Source of the DNA: Xenopus tropicalis
Taxonomy: Eukaryota; Chordata; Amphibia; Anura; Pipidae
Assembly: GCF_000004195.4 (NCBI RefSeq)
Contig: NC_030684.2
Coordinates: forward strand, 64,973,892-65,037,891
DNA: 64,000 nucleotides
Direction of reading: 5' to 3'
The notes under the pieces were generated by a model that was not told the DNA's origin, did not search any database, and was given only the letters and a program-made list of their open reading frames with translations. The position numbers and the translations under genes are program-made. Positions 33,041 to 45,705 of the stretch are shown in pieces (positions within the stretch are counted from its first letter, which is position 1; each line of letters opens with the position of its first letter).

Positions 33041-36000
33041 GACATAATTAACATATTAAAAGGCCAGTGATTAAAGTTTTATATATTCTTTTAACCCTGG
33101 GACCTTGCTAAGTTTTTAGGAGCATATTATTTTATAACTTTTCTAACCTTGGCAACAAGTTATCTGTAACCCAGACCTACATTTTTCTATTTTAGGCACA
33201 AGCGCAATTTGTACTAGTAAAGAGAAATCACTTTTATGGGTAATACAAAAAGGAAGGAACACAAACATAAATATACAATAGGTGAACCATTAGAATTTGA
33301 TATTTTACAATGGACTTGGAAACCTATTATTTTTTGAATAATGGCAAAGTAATGGCAAAGTAATGAAAGTAACTTCTCTTGTCTGCAGTTTTTTTTATGT
33401 TTTGGTTAAAGATGATAAATGCAGTTTGGTACACTCATATTGTGTTTTGCAAGTGAGCTGCTTTACCTTTACAGCTCTATTCGAAGGTCCATTTTTGTTT
33501 CAGCAAACAGTAGGGGGTACTTGCAAGACTTCCTGGCCAATTTAGGCAAATTACACATAGACTAGATAGAATAAAACTGCATAATGAATTTCAGCTGAGC
33601 AAAAAGGCACAACTTACACTTGCAAAGTTTTGCCTATAACAAACTGCTACAAGCGTTGGCAGAGAGTGCCAGTCACAGTAGTATTAAAGTGCTTTGGATT
33701 GCTTATTGGCTCAAAGGATGCCTAATAGTACAGGTATTGTGGCACAGCAGCATAGGTTTAGTGGTCAGCATTAGTTGCTCCTAAATAATACCCATAGCAG
33801 AGGTAACTCCCTAGGCTCTTCTAAAGCACAAAGACATTCCACAAATGTATGAGATATTCCCTTATAGTAACACAAAAATAGCAGGAAAATGTGAGAAATT
33901 TTAGATTTACATTGAGAAATGCTCACCCAGTTGTTTAAAGGGTGGGTTTTACTTTTCCCCTCATATCTATGCTCTAGTCTTCACAAGTAAGCTTCCTGGT
34001 CTGCATTAAATATTATAAATAGCCATTTTTGCATTGATGTAATGTGTTTAATATCATCATTATGTGTATCTACATTGTGTTATAGCTGCCAGGCAGAATT
34101 TCCTAGCCACATGTAACTTAATCTGCCTTATCTGATGCATTCTCTCTCCATCCTGTCTCCCATAGAGAGTGATGACTCAGGTTCTTGTAAACTGACACAC
34201 AGGAGGTGGGTAAGCTGCTAGGCAATAAACAAGATGTATCTGAGATGTCTTCATTGCCTTCATGTACATTTAAAGACATAACACAAGCATGAAATTACTG
34301 TCATACATGCGCTCTTATTGTTTATGTTCTGTTCTAACAATGGACTTAGTTCTACATATTCTTCACATGCAAGTCAGATATATCTCATTTCTGGTTCTGT
34401 TTCTGTGTAATTTCAATATTGGCTACAATATATAAATACATAACTAAATATATAACTTAAGGCTCATTTACAACAGCCCAGGGCACAACTGCAAAAGCAG
34501 GGGCACTTGCATGTCTGAATGATTGTTGCCATTCTGATTAAGAGACAGGATAACCGGTATGTGATATTTGAGCATTCAGCTTTCTTTTAGACAGAGGAGA
34601 AACTGCACACAGACACCATGCTTCTCTTCCTTCAGGAAGTCCCAGCTTTATTAACACTTCTGCATTAACAAACAGACATTGTGTCACATGACACCAGATC
34701 AGTGTGAGATCTGTATGAGAGCACCTATATTATTGCATATCTTAACAATGATGCTCAAACTAGGGTGTTGTATAGGGGATGCCTACATACTACCCCCAGC
34801 CCACACCTTGTGAATACAGCACTGCCCTATGTCAACTGCAAGGCCTGTACCTTTGGCTATGCCCTACAATAAGTAAATAGGTCCTATTGCATTGCCAGAT
34901 AAATTTTGACAACCACATCATTGACTATAGCTGTTAGTATAGGATACAGCTTGAGAAACTCCTTAATTATCTGTCATACCAACACTGGGCAAGAGATCAA
35001 AACATGGGGTAACATTACTTACAAGTGTTTAAAGTTTTATTCAAAGTTCCATATTACTCAGGCCCAGTATTCTGCAGCCATGTTAGTTCCATGACCTGCA
35101 CCATCAGTGCAGAGACAGAAATGCAGCCAAAAAAACACAGAGCAGTTGATGTACCTACTACTGAATAGACACTGGGGGAGGCAGATGAGCAGAAGGGGCA
35201 CTCAACAGCTTCAACGGGGTTTCTGCTTAAGGAACAGCTAAATAAGAGCAATTATTAAGGCAGAGATGCATACACATTTAAGAACATTTTAGTTCTGAAA
35301 TTCTATTTGCTGCCAGCACCTCTAAAAATAGTATATAATAAAATATTTCTCATAAATTCAATTTTATTAACTATACAAATTGTGTTAATTGTAATTATTT
35401 TTGTGTCTGTGTGTTTTTTATCTGTAGTGTAATAGTTTTGGCTTAAGTAGAGATCCACCAATTGTTCTTGTTTCCTAAACAACATAAGCAAGGCTTAGCA
35501 TTAAATTTCCCTTTGTGTTCCTCGTAAAAGCTGTAAAATAAACCACTAAACATTTCCTATTTTTAAAAATGTTTGGGAAGCAAACTGCTTTTTGAAGATG
35601 TGGAAAGTATAGGACTGAATTACATTATAGAGACTTTACATAATAGGGGTCAGTCACTGCCACCCTCCACCCCAGTTAATGGAGTAGCTAACTTTGGTCT
35701 GGCCTGGACCATATGCTCAAAAATACTGCACCCCTGTCTTCTCTTTCTTCACAGTGGTGTCTAAACCTAAAAGCTGCCAAAGTTTTTCTTTGTTACAAAA
35801 ACCTGTTTGGGCAAACTTATGAAGATAGCCAAGGTTTTTTTTGGCTCAAAACCCTATGCGAATAGTAAACTCATGCAGGGTTTCCTTTATGATTGCCCAA
35901 GCATGAAAGCTATTGCCTGACCATGAAAGCTCGGGCAATCATAAATGGGCCCTAAAGGGCTTATTTACATTCAAATATAAAACTTCGGCATCTAAAAGCT

Positions 36001-38225
36001 AGCAACTCAAGCTATAATCTTAATTCATTGACTTGATATATACAGTATATTCCATATCTATCCATATCTAGTGTTTTTAAGAGAATTTTAGAAATATTTA
36101 CCTTTCATCTTGGGGTGCTCCAGTACCAACTTTGAGACTTGTGAGCCAATATATTACTCGCATCTAATTGTTGGAAATCGCCATCAGTGCGAACAATGAG
36201 AAGATTAATACAGGGCGATGGTTGGTAGAAACTGACATGGTTAAAAAGGTTTTATTTGTGCATATGAACATGTAAAATTTTATGTAAGGTACAGACACAT
36301 GAGCATTTTTACCATACTTGCAATTATTGTGTTGCATGACAACTCAGTGGACATGTGCATACAGCATGCTTTATTCGTTTTATTTAATATTAATTTACTA
36401 AAAGTTTAAATGTGATGCTAAACCAATGTATTTACATTCCAAATAAGAATGGATTTTTTAAGAACGTGTATCAGAGAAAGCTTTTGAGGACTGGTTTCAA
36501 TACTATTAATTGAAAATGATTGGAAAACCATTTCAATGTAATCATTTATCCAGAAAGCAATTAAGAGACAAAAGCATAAACATGTGGAATATCCTAAACT
36601 CCTCAATATCTAAAGGCGAATGTATGACAAAAATGTAGAAGAATAACAGATGTGCACTGGCCATTGCATTAGTCTAATTCATCTGTTTACACTATCTGTT
36701 CTGGAACATCTTTTATCTGAGTTCCGTTCCTGTCTGTCTTAATTCTACTTGCATTTATCAAGGGATTCGGGTACAGGAAGGAACTGTTAGCACATATTTA
36801 TTTCTATTTTTACAAGACACTCCTCACAGTATCTTCAAATGCATGTATTGTTTGGAAAAATTCCTTTACTTTAATTGACACATTTATATTCATATATAAG
36901 CACATCGATGGCTATGCATATCTATATAAGTGCCTAAGTAGGAACTAAGGTAGAGATCCACTTCCCCTTTAATGTAAAGGTGATGCTGTATCTTCTGCCC
37001 TGCCATTTATCTGCAATTGGAAAATGTTTCTTTATTTTTTCATTTGTATTGCCACGTGCTTTATTTAAATAATACTATGTACGTATGTACATTGGGAGTT
37101 TATCATTCTGTCATTGCATCACTATATTTTTAAAGTTCTGTAGTGTAGATTGTGAGCACTTTACATTGCAATGATACCATCAATATGTAGGTTTGATGAC
37201 AAAAAAGTATTTGTGGGTTTAGGGTTTATAGACAGTCAGGAATCTGCTTGTTATCTTATGCAAGTGCCCCATGCGGATTGACATATCAATCACACAATAC
37301 ATTTGCACAGTCCTATGTCTACAGGATTCTTCTTGAATGATAAATATGAACTATAACTATGCACCCAGACATTTACAGTGTACCCTCTTCCAGACATTTT
37401 GTGTGCCTCAACCACCTTGTAGCAACTTTTGAGTTGGGTGCAAAGCCATCTGGAAACCCTTGCCAGGGGTTTAAATAGACATAGTAGAAAAAGAAGCACT
37501 CTCTTGTTGCAAAAAGTGAAAAGGCGAATGTATTAGGTCATAAAAACAGGCAACTTTCTGGGCCTAGTGTTGCCCTTTCTCAAGCCTAAGTGTACCCTCT
37601 CATCCTGACTATATTTAGTGCTGCATAAACTAAGATTAAAGGTCCATGGCAAAAATATGTATTTTGCTGAAAATGTTAAACAGACTTCATAGATTAGCTA
37701 TCTAGAGTTAACAGTTTTGGGGGTGAATGTTTTTGCACTAAAATTAACGTTATGATTTAAAACGTTGAATGTCTGTTATTTATTAAGTGCAAAATAAACA
37801 AAAACCCAAATGCAAACATTCAGCAGCTAAAATTTTGCAAGTTCATGTAAAAGTCAATGGGAGTTGCCCTAGGCAAAGTCAAGCCATATTCTCAATTCAA
37901 GGTATTCAAGTTTTATTATTCAAACGAGTTTACCATATTGATAAATAAGCAAGCATTTGAGTTTTTTTTAAAATGCAAGTTTATTTGAATTAGAAAAAAA
38001 CTCTTGAATTCACAAACTCAAAAACTGATAAATAAGCCCATTGATCTCACTATATTTAAACTGATTTGAAACTAGAGATGGTCCACTTATTTGTGTTGGT
38101 GAAAAAGCATCTTAAGTTCTGCTAACTTTGTAATAATGCAGAGAAGAGAGATAAAAGAAGCAGTCAATTTCATCCAGATTCCTGAGAAAAACTGGGAAAT
38201 TTAGATATGATAGACACAGTAGAAT
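33041..38225. other. Long intergenic stretch, no gene seen
   Basis: Over 5 kb of AT-rich DNA with scattered decayed repeats, for example a T2-like end at 33937 (TTTAAAGGGTGGGTTTTAC) and a direct repeat TATTCCATATCTATCCATATCTA near 36060. No coding exon with splice sites or recognisable domain was found. Confidence 0.45.
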
Positions 38226-38737
38226 TTAAAGGGATACTGTCATGATTTTTATGTTAATTTTTATGATAATTTAAGTCCTAAACCAACAAATGTATTTTTT
38301 TAGTTGTAATATTGGTGTGTAGGCGCCATCTCAGTGCATTGTGCCTGAGTCTGAGCTTTCAGAAGGAGCCAGCGTTAGAACTGCTTTCAGGTAACCTATT
38401 GTTTCTCCTACTCCCATGTAACTGGAGGAGTCCCAAGCCAGACTTGGATTTCTTACTATTGAGTGCTATTCTGATATCTACTAGGAGCTGCTATCTTGCT
38501 CCCTTCCCACTTCCCATTGTTCTGCTGATTGGCTGCTGGGGGGGGGGAAATGGAAGGGGGTGATATCACTCCAACTTGCAGCACAGCAGTAAAGTGTGAG
38601 TATACCAGAGCACAGGTCACATGGCTGTGGCACCCTGGGAAATGAAGAATATGGTTAGCCGCATGTGAAATTTCAAAATTAAATTCAAAACCGATGCGTT
38701 TTGAAAAAAACATGGTTTCCCATGATAGTATTCCTAA
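38226..38737. mobile_element. T2-like MITE, about 510 bp
   Basis: TTAAAGGGATACTGTCATG at the left is mirrored by CATGATAGTATTCCT at the right. A run of G lies near 38538. Confidence 0.75.
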
Positions 38738-40798
38738 AACTTTTCACACCCATATTTAGCATGGCTTAGTCCCATAAAGACCACCGCATTAATTCTTTTT
38801 TTTTTTTTTTTTAAATTGAGACTCTCACGTTGTAACTGGGCTACTAAAAAATATGTAGGCATGTAAACAGGAGTAAAGACTACTTCTGTAGTTTGCTTTC
38901 TATAGGACAAGAGACTGCGTCATTTTATTTCACCTTAGGCCAGTGATCCCCAACCAGTGGCTCAGGAGTAACAAGTTTCTCACCATCCCCTTGGATGTTG
39001 CTCCCAGTGGCCTCAAAGTAGGTGCTTATTTTTTAATTTCTGACTTGGAGGCAAGTTTTGAGGCATACAGACCATGTCTACTGCCAAACAGAGCCTCCTG
39101 CAGACTGCCAGTCCTCATTGAGCTACCAAATAACCAATCACAGCCCTTACTGGTCAACCTTAGGACCTTTTTTTTCATGCTTGCGTTTCTTCCCTTTTTT
39201 TTACATTTAAAAGTTGCTTAAAGGTAGAAAAGGTTGGGGCCTTAGCCTAACTAAATAATGTTTTTATTTGAACTGTCACAATGCAGTCATTTGTCATAAA
39301 GTGATATCTAGTAAATCCTTTGCATATGAATTCTGAATCCACATTTTCTTACTGACACATTTTTAAATGATAATTGCCTGTCAAGAAATTCCACCGGGTA
39401 CTTTCAGATGATTTTATCTCCCAGCCAAAGATCTTGGATCAAGAATTTGTACTTATGATAAGACAAAACATATTGTGGTAATTAATTATATTTCAAGAGT
39501 AATGAAAGGTCAGATGGACAACCATTTCATGGTGTTTAATAGTCAATAGTCACTTAGACTAATATTAGCTGCAATTAATGGGTCCAGAACTTGCTGCAGA
39601 ATCTACCAGTGGCAATGGCTCACACCTTTTAAGATTTTAATGGATTCATTTCGCTCGCCAGTCCATCAGACTGGGAGACAGCAACAAGACAGATGCAGCA
39701 GTGAATCCTAATAACTAATCACTCAGAACATATATGGGGCTCCAGAAGTTACTCCAGTTGGGGGGACAGTTTTATCCATTTTTCAATTTAAGGGAAAAAG
39801 TCACAAAACACACTTTTCTTATTCTCAAGCTTATTTAATAAAAATCTGGGACAGAATAGTCATGGTCACGTTTTTTCAGGAAGGAAGTCACACACAAGCA
39901 AAAGTCACTTTTCCATTGATTTTTAATAAGACTGTAAATCTTGAATATTTTAATAAACTGAGAAATAATTCCAAAAATAAAGTTTTTTAAGACCATTTAC
40001 ATTGACTTCTAGAGAAACTTGCTGAGTCTTTTCATGACTATTCAAGGTTTCAAAGAATATTCTCAAGTTTGTTTTTGTTTTGTTTTTTTGCAAATTAAGA
40101 AAAACTTGTATTTTGATAAATACACTTTAGTGTAGTGCAAGCAGAATTTGTTATATCCTAAACACAGTACAAATGGTATACAAAAGAATTCAGAAAGAGA
40201 AACTACCATGTCCACATATGCAAAATGTTACTGTAAAGGCGGCACAATTCTTATAGGAGCATGGAACACAAGACAGGATTACTTCAGGAGAATAATGTAG
40301 TATGCCCTTAACAATACATTTATTTCAGTAATATACAAATATTATAATAAAAAGAAAGCCAGTGCATCATTGTTTTTGTAGAATATTAGGAATATATTTC
40401 TTCTGTACTAGACTGCTCAAATATACATCCTGTGTAACTTTTCCTTCTGGACTATGACCTCCAGTTGCACAGGAGGCAGGGCAGGTGTTGTTCTTTATAA
40501 TGCAGAACAAGGAATAAATATGCTGCTCAGGGCCTCAATGAGCCCCAAGGGTCATTCCTGGCCCTTCACTATTTTGAGGAAAAACTGCACATACTTTTCA
40601 CATTTTACTGGAACTAAACATCTGCCAGATATGTTATAATCAGAAATGTAATAGTTTAGCTAATCTCTGTGCATTTAGTGGAAGGATTTTAACATTTTAG
40701 CTAAATACAGTTTTCACAAATACATTCTCACTTCCTCAGAAAAGACAGGAGGTGGGGGTGGAGAGAACATCAATGCGTGTAGGGTCATTGCAACCACA
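38738..40798. other. Intergenic with decayed repeats
   Basis: 38940-39225 begins CAGTGATCCCCAACCAGTGG, a repeat type I have seen commonly in frogs. 39780-40120 is AT-rich foldback sequence. No gene recognised. Confidence 0.45.
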
Positions 40799-41031
40799 CT
40801 TAAGCCGACCATACACGCACCGATATCTCAAAAGGCTGCGGATGGTCGATTCATCAATCAGCCAGGTTAAAAGATTTTGATCGGGTGCTATTGAAGGCAC
40901 CTGAGCAAAATCTACGCTCAGGGCTGAATCTCCAGGTGGAGGTAGAATTTTAATTGTTTCTATGTCAGTGGAGGGTGGGAACGATCTTTTGTGCAATCAA
41001 AATTGCTACATGTATGGCACAGATGCCCTAA
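40799..41031. mobile_element. MITE with TAAGC(T/C)GG-type ends, copy 2 (inverted)
   Basis: TTAAGCCGACCATACACGCA to CATGTATGGCACAGATGCCC; its body is the reverse complement of 10552-10831, with matching blocks AAAGATTTTGATCGGGTGC and CAGTGGAGGGTGGGAACGAT. Confidence 0.7.
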
Positions 41032-41427
41032 GCAGAGCCTCATGGATTTGTCAGACTCAGCACCTACTCTCAACACATCATACAGTACTTGGCTTGTAAA
41101 TGCAGCAACTGATAGCCAGATTGTAATGTACAATGTCAAGACTGTTTATATGATTCTGCCAAATTCTGTGGGTTATTGCAAACTTTTCTGCTGTGTATTA
41201 CACACAGAATACAACATGATTCATTTTCCCAAAAGCTGAAGTTTTAAAATTAGGATTTGGCATTTAGTATGCAGCAAGTTTTTTTGTCAACAGATTTTGT
41301 ATTCCATTTAATCCAAAAGCTGTGGAAATATGCAGTGGTCATTCCACATGTTCATTTACCAAATATTAAACTACGGGGAGAGGTTTGTAATTTCTGGAAG
41401 ATGCTATGTTAGCAAAATGATTGTACA

Positions 41428-41716
41428 GTTATAGGATCTGTTATCCGGAATGCTTGGGACCTATGGTTTTCTGAATAAGAAATGTTTCCGTATTTTGGAT
41501 CACCATCCATTTAGCTAAAAATCATTAACCAATAGTATTACATGCCACAAATCTGGATTCATACAGCTTAGTCACCATCAAGTACAAGGTACTGTTTTAT
41601 CATTACAGAGAAAAAGGAAATCATATTTAATAATTCAGTTAAAATGGGAGATAGCCTTTCTGTAATTCAGAGATTTCTGGATAGTGGGTTTCTGAATAAG
41701 AGATCCCATACCTGTA
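41428..41716. repeat. ACAGGTATGG foldback repeat, copy 2
   Basis: ACAGTTATAGGATCTGTTAT at the left is mirrored by GAGATCCCATACCTGT at the right, with CGGAATGCTTGGGACC and TTTCTGGATAGTGGGTTT arms inside. Confidence 0.85.
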
Positions 41717-42926
41717 CTTTAAGCATCAGTGCATTTGTCCCCATAATTACAATATAGCATTCACCCGCTGCAGCACCTCAAAAAGAAGTAACCTTTGAAG
41801 TGACCTTCAAAATGCTTTTTCAATCATTTCATCTGGAAATAACATTTGAAATGACAGACACCAATTGTTTTAAATGGAAAAAAATGAGCTCTGCAACACA
41901 GCTGCCCATATGTTTGTGTTATATTGTTCAGAATATAAATGCCAGTGGCTTAGAATTCAGATATATACAGATGACGAAAACTCTACTGAAACAATGTTAT
42001 TGGTGATTCTGGACCCACCCCAAACTTTAGCTACAAAATATCAATCAGAAGGGGCACAAGACGAAGTAGAAAGCAAAGACCAGCCCTTAGCTGAGAGATA
42101 CGGTTCAGCAGCAGTAACTGAGCACTGATAGGGGAGCAGAAGCCATTTAACCTATAGATTTGCTGGACTGAAATTCTTGACAGTTAAAATGTGGGGTCTT
42201 CTACTAGTAAATAGTGATGAGCAAATATTTCCAGGAGGCATAGATTCACAGAGAAATTCCGCATTTCCCCATTGGTGCAGAAAATTTGCGCCCGCATCAA
42301 AAAAAAGCGTGGACGCATCAAAAAAGTTACGCAGTACTTGCATTCACCCTATGTAATTGTTGTATTATATTGTTATATGTATATCTCAATTTGTGTTATG
42401 AATTTGAATAATGAGTGATACAGTACAGGTAGCCAGTGTATGGGCATGGGCATATGGTGCTCCATTCTGGCACATACATAAACAAGATTTAAGCATGATG
42501 CAAAATGGCACCTGGCTGCTTGCTGTGATTGTTTTATTCTAAGACTGAAGGAAACAAGATTTATCATTTATACAGTGTAAATGAAGTTTATTATGCATGA
42601 CTAACCCAACAGAAAAGAATTTGGAATTATTTCTTAAGGTGACACATCCTCATTAAATCCAGGCCTGAATCTGTGGGAAAGCCAAAAAGGCCTGGGCCTA
42701 GGGTAGAACGATTTTAGGGGTGGCATGCTGCCCACCAACATTTGCTTTTTTTTTCTGGAGCACTGCAGAATGCATGAGCAGGAAATTTGACAGTTCTTTA
42801 TATATATCATAGATGGCCTATTAATTATTTGTTACATATAAAGATGACTTTAAATTGATCTTTTGCTATTATGTGATGGCCTCTCTAAGGTCATATATAC
42901 ACACTGCACTGTATACATTTTAAATA
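41717..42926. other. Intergenic with a fragment of a frog repeat
   Basis: 42205-42340 (GTGATGAGCAAATATTTCC to CATCAAAAAAGTTACGCAG) belongs to a family also seen at 44660-44850 and 53368-53475. No gene recognised. Confidence 0.45.
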
Positions 42927-43562
42927 CAGGTATAGGACCTATTATCCAGAATGCATGTGACCTGGAGTTTTCCAGATAAGGGGTCTTTCCATAATTTGGA
43001 TTTCTTTCCCTTAGGCTGATGCCACACTCGGCGTAGGGCTGATTTTTTCGGCAAGCGGAAAAACGCTAACCGAAAAATCAGCCCTACGCCTGCTACTTGT
43101 GCCTGCACCCGAATGAATGGGATACGCTCGGGTGCAGGCACATGTAGCCGATATACGCATGAAAACGCGAGAGAATGCAAAGTCTCGCGTTTTCATGCGT
43201 ATATCAGCTACATGTGCCTGCACCCGAGCATATCCCATTCATTTGGGTGCAGGCACAAGTAGCAGGCGTAGGGCTGATTTTTCGGCTAGCGTTTTTCCGC
43301 TTGCCGAAAATTTCAGCCCTACGCCTCGTGTGGCATTAGCCTTAAGTCTGCTAAAAAAATAATTTAAACATGAAATAAACCCAATTGTTTTGCCTCCAAT
43401 AAGGATTAATTATATCTTAGTTGGGATCATGTACATAGTACTGTTTTATTGTTACAGAAAAAATGAAAAAAAAGTTTGAAATTGACTCTTTGGGAGATGG
43501 CCTTCCTGAAATTTTGAGCTTTCTGGATAACGGGTTTCAGGATAACAGATCCCATACCTGTA
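42927..43562. repeat. ACAGGTATGG foldback repeat, copy 3, with nested palindrome
   Basis: ACAGGTATAGGACCTATTAT at the left and ACAGATCCCATACCTGT at the right bound the copy. It is interrupted at 43014-43341 by a palindromic element. Confidence 0.85.
43014..43341. mobile_element. Near-perfect 328-bp palindromic MITE, Harbinger-like TTA target
   Basis: Ends GGCTGATGCCACAC and GTGTGGCATTAGCC, flanked on both sides by TTA (43011-43013, 43342-43344). The arms pair almost throughout: GGGCTGATTTTTTCGGC with GCCGAAAATTTCAGCCC, GGGTGCAGGCACATGTAG with CTACATGTGCCTGCACCC, and GAAAACGCGAGA with TCTCGCGTTTTC around a short centre near 43178. A 3-bp TTA duplication fits PIF/Harbinger MITEs. Confidence 0.88.
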
Positions 43563-43609
43563 TTAATAAAAATATTGATGGAAAAAACACATCATGATTA
43601 AGCCATATC

Positions 43610-44020
43610 CTAAGGGGCTGATTTACTAATCCACGAATCCGAATGAGAAAAATTCGGATTGGAAAACTAACATTTTGCGACTTTTTCGTATTTTTTGCGA
43701 TTTTTTTCGTTGCCGTTACGACTTTCCCGTAAATTGTCGCGACTTTTTCACTTTTTCGTAACCGGTACGACTTGCGCGAATTGTCGCAACTTTTTCATAG
43801 CCATTACAAATTTCGAGAATTGTCGCGACTTTTTCATTGCCATTTTGACTTTCGAGAATTGTCGCGACTTTTTCATAGCCATTACGACTTTCGCGAATTG
43901 TCGCAACTTTCGTATTGAGAGCTCGAAAAAGTCGCGACAATTCGCAAAAAAGTCGCAAAGTACCGATCATTACGAAAAAAATGCATTCGGACGCTTTTCG
44001 GACGTTCATGTGCCCCTTAG
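43610..44020. mobile_element. MITE related to 27828-28152, with internal tandem repeats
   Basis: Ends CTAAGGGGCTGATTTACTAA and GTTCATGTGCCCCTTAG are imperfect inverted repeats. The interior has five or so units of a GCGACTTTTTCATAGCCATTACGACTTTCG-like motif (about 40 bp). It leaves both strands open for 125-135 codons, which I take as non-coding. Confidence 0.75.
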
Positions 44021-44649
44021 TGTCATAGGGATAGACAGTATTATTGTATATGAGAAGGCCTCTCACAATGATTTTTTTAAATGTCCATGGCATGCTGTTT
44101 AAATGTTATAATAAGTTGTTCTGTACATAACGGATTAATTCATTGTCACTGCCATTTCAAACATGGTTGTACTTCCAGCAGCATGCACAGCATGACTGTG
44201 GTACATATGAACATTTTTAAACATACAACAGCACCATTTATGCAAGTTATTGTGTTAAGTCTTCACTGTTCTAACATAAAATAAAAAAAGCAGAAACACA
44301 GTGACAGTATAAAAGAGAATTGTGCTACAGTGCTGAGTATCAGAAATCAATGGAGAACGCAGAAGCCTGTCAGTAATACAATCCCATGCTTACCGTGCAA
44401 TGTCTCCCCCCCCCCCAATGATTCCTACTAACAAGTCATTCTGTCAATACTATTACCAGAAAAAAAGCTTGTTTCAGTGTATTTCAGCTTATACTTTCTT
44501 TATTTCTATGCTGGTGTGGCTAGGATCCTCTGTTTTTGTGTATGTCTTGCAAACCTTGAAGTTTTAGAAAGCACTTGCCACATGAACTATTATGGCTTTC
44601 ATTCACTTTTCTGCCAGCATTTTGCATGGCTGAATGAAAAGCAGTAGTG

Positions 44650-45705
44650 ATTGGCTATATTTTTGGCCAGGCATGGATTTGTGGCAAACTTCCGCGTTTC
44701 GCCATTGGTGGATTTTTTTGCAAAACAGACGTCAAAATTTGCAGCAGAAAAACTCGCTGCATGACAAAATATTGTTGCACGTGTCAAAAAAAATTAAGAG
44801 CATCCAAAAAATGATGCATGTCAAAAAATATTGGCGCACACAGTGAATTTCGGCGATGCAAAATGGGACTGATAAGCAGTATTCTTTATGGCAGCAGCAA
44901 GATTGGATATGTTTGCCTGGGTCTTGGCTAAAGATGGTGTTGGTTTCCCTTTGTCATCTGGATCCTGACTTTCAAAATCAGCACCACTATCATCCAGTCA
45001 CATTTTGCCAGACTGCGCCATCATCAACATCAACATGCTTCTAAAATAAAACAGCTTAAGGCAGACCTGTTGCTAATCAACATGACCTAAAGAATTTGTG
45101 TGAGAAGAACAATGCACTTGAGTAGAGGATGCTTTGGAAGGCATTAAAGTGACAGGAGGCGTACCAACTACAGCAGCAACTTTGAGTTACAACAGAGCTC
45201 CTCAATCTTGAAAACAGACAGCACTGAAGTAATGTGGGCTTACCTTATAAAGTGTACACCAGGTCACTTGAAGATATTTTCTTTGCAATTTGTAGTTTAA
45301 TCAACTCTCCAGTTTAGGTGCATCCTGCTCCTTAAACAGAGGGACAGAGATGCTACACTTAGAAATGCCATAAAGATGGTTGATCTACAGTGCTGAAGAG
45401 CCAAGGCATTTTTATTTCTGGATTACTGTGCAGCAGTTTTGTACAACAGAATCTTGTATGATAGGTCAAGATGCAGCATTGGGAAACATAAGTATGCTGG
45501 GTCAAGCTGCAGCTTTAGGAACAATATCTGGATTGGGCCATGTTATTCTCTGCCAAACCCAAACAGATTTGTACACTGTTGTCTCTTCTTAGAAAAGTAC
45601 TGTAGGTCTCTGGCAATGCTTGCACACAAACTGTTATCTGGGGGTTTGTAGAGAGAATGGTGGCATGAATCCACGCCAGGCGAAAAAAATTGCCAATCCC
45701 TATTG
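44650..45705. mobile_element. Probable 1.05-kb DNA element with GCCAGGC-type inverted ends
   Basis: TTTTTGGCCAGGCATGGATT at about 44658-44678 is mirrored near 45667-45695 by AATCCACGCCAGGCGAAAAA. The interior has no long ORF; frames up to 70 codons only. No clear target duplication could be read. Confidence 0.5.

Noticed and set aside
43014..43341. Considered a CRISPR-like or structured RNA locus because of the strong palindrome
   Set aside because: There is a single inverted repeat with TTA target duplication in a vertebrate genome and no repeat-spacer array; a MITE explains it.
43695..44102. Overlapping 135- and 125-codon frames on opposite strands
   Set aside because: They fall in a MITE with tandem subrepeats; both strands being open reflects the repeated sequence.
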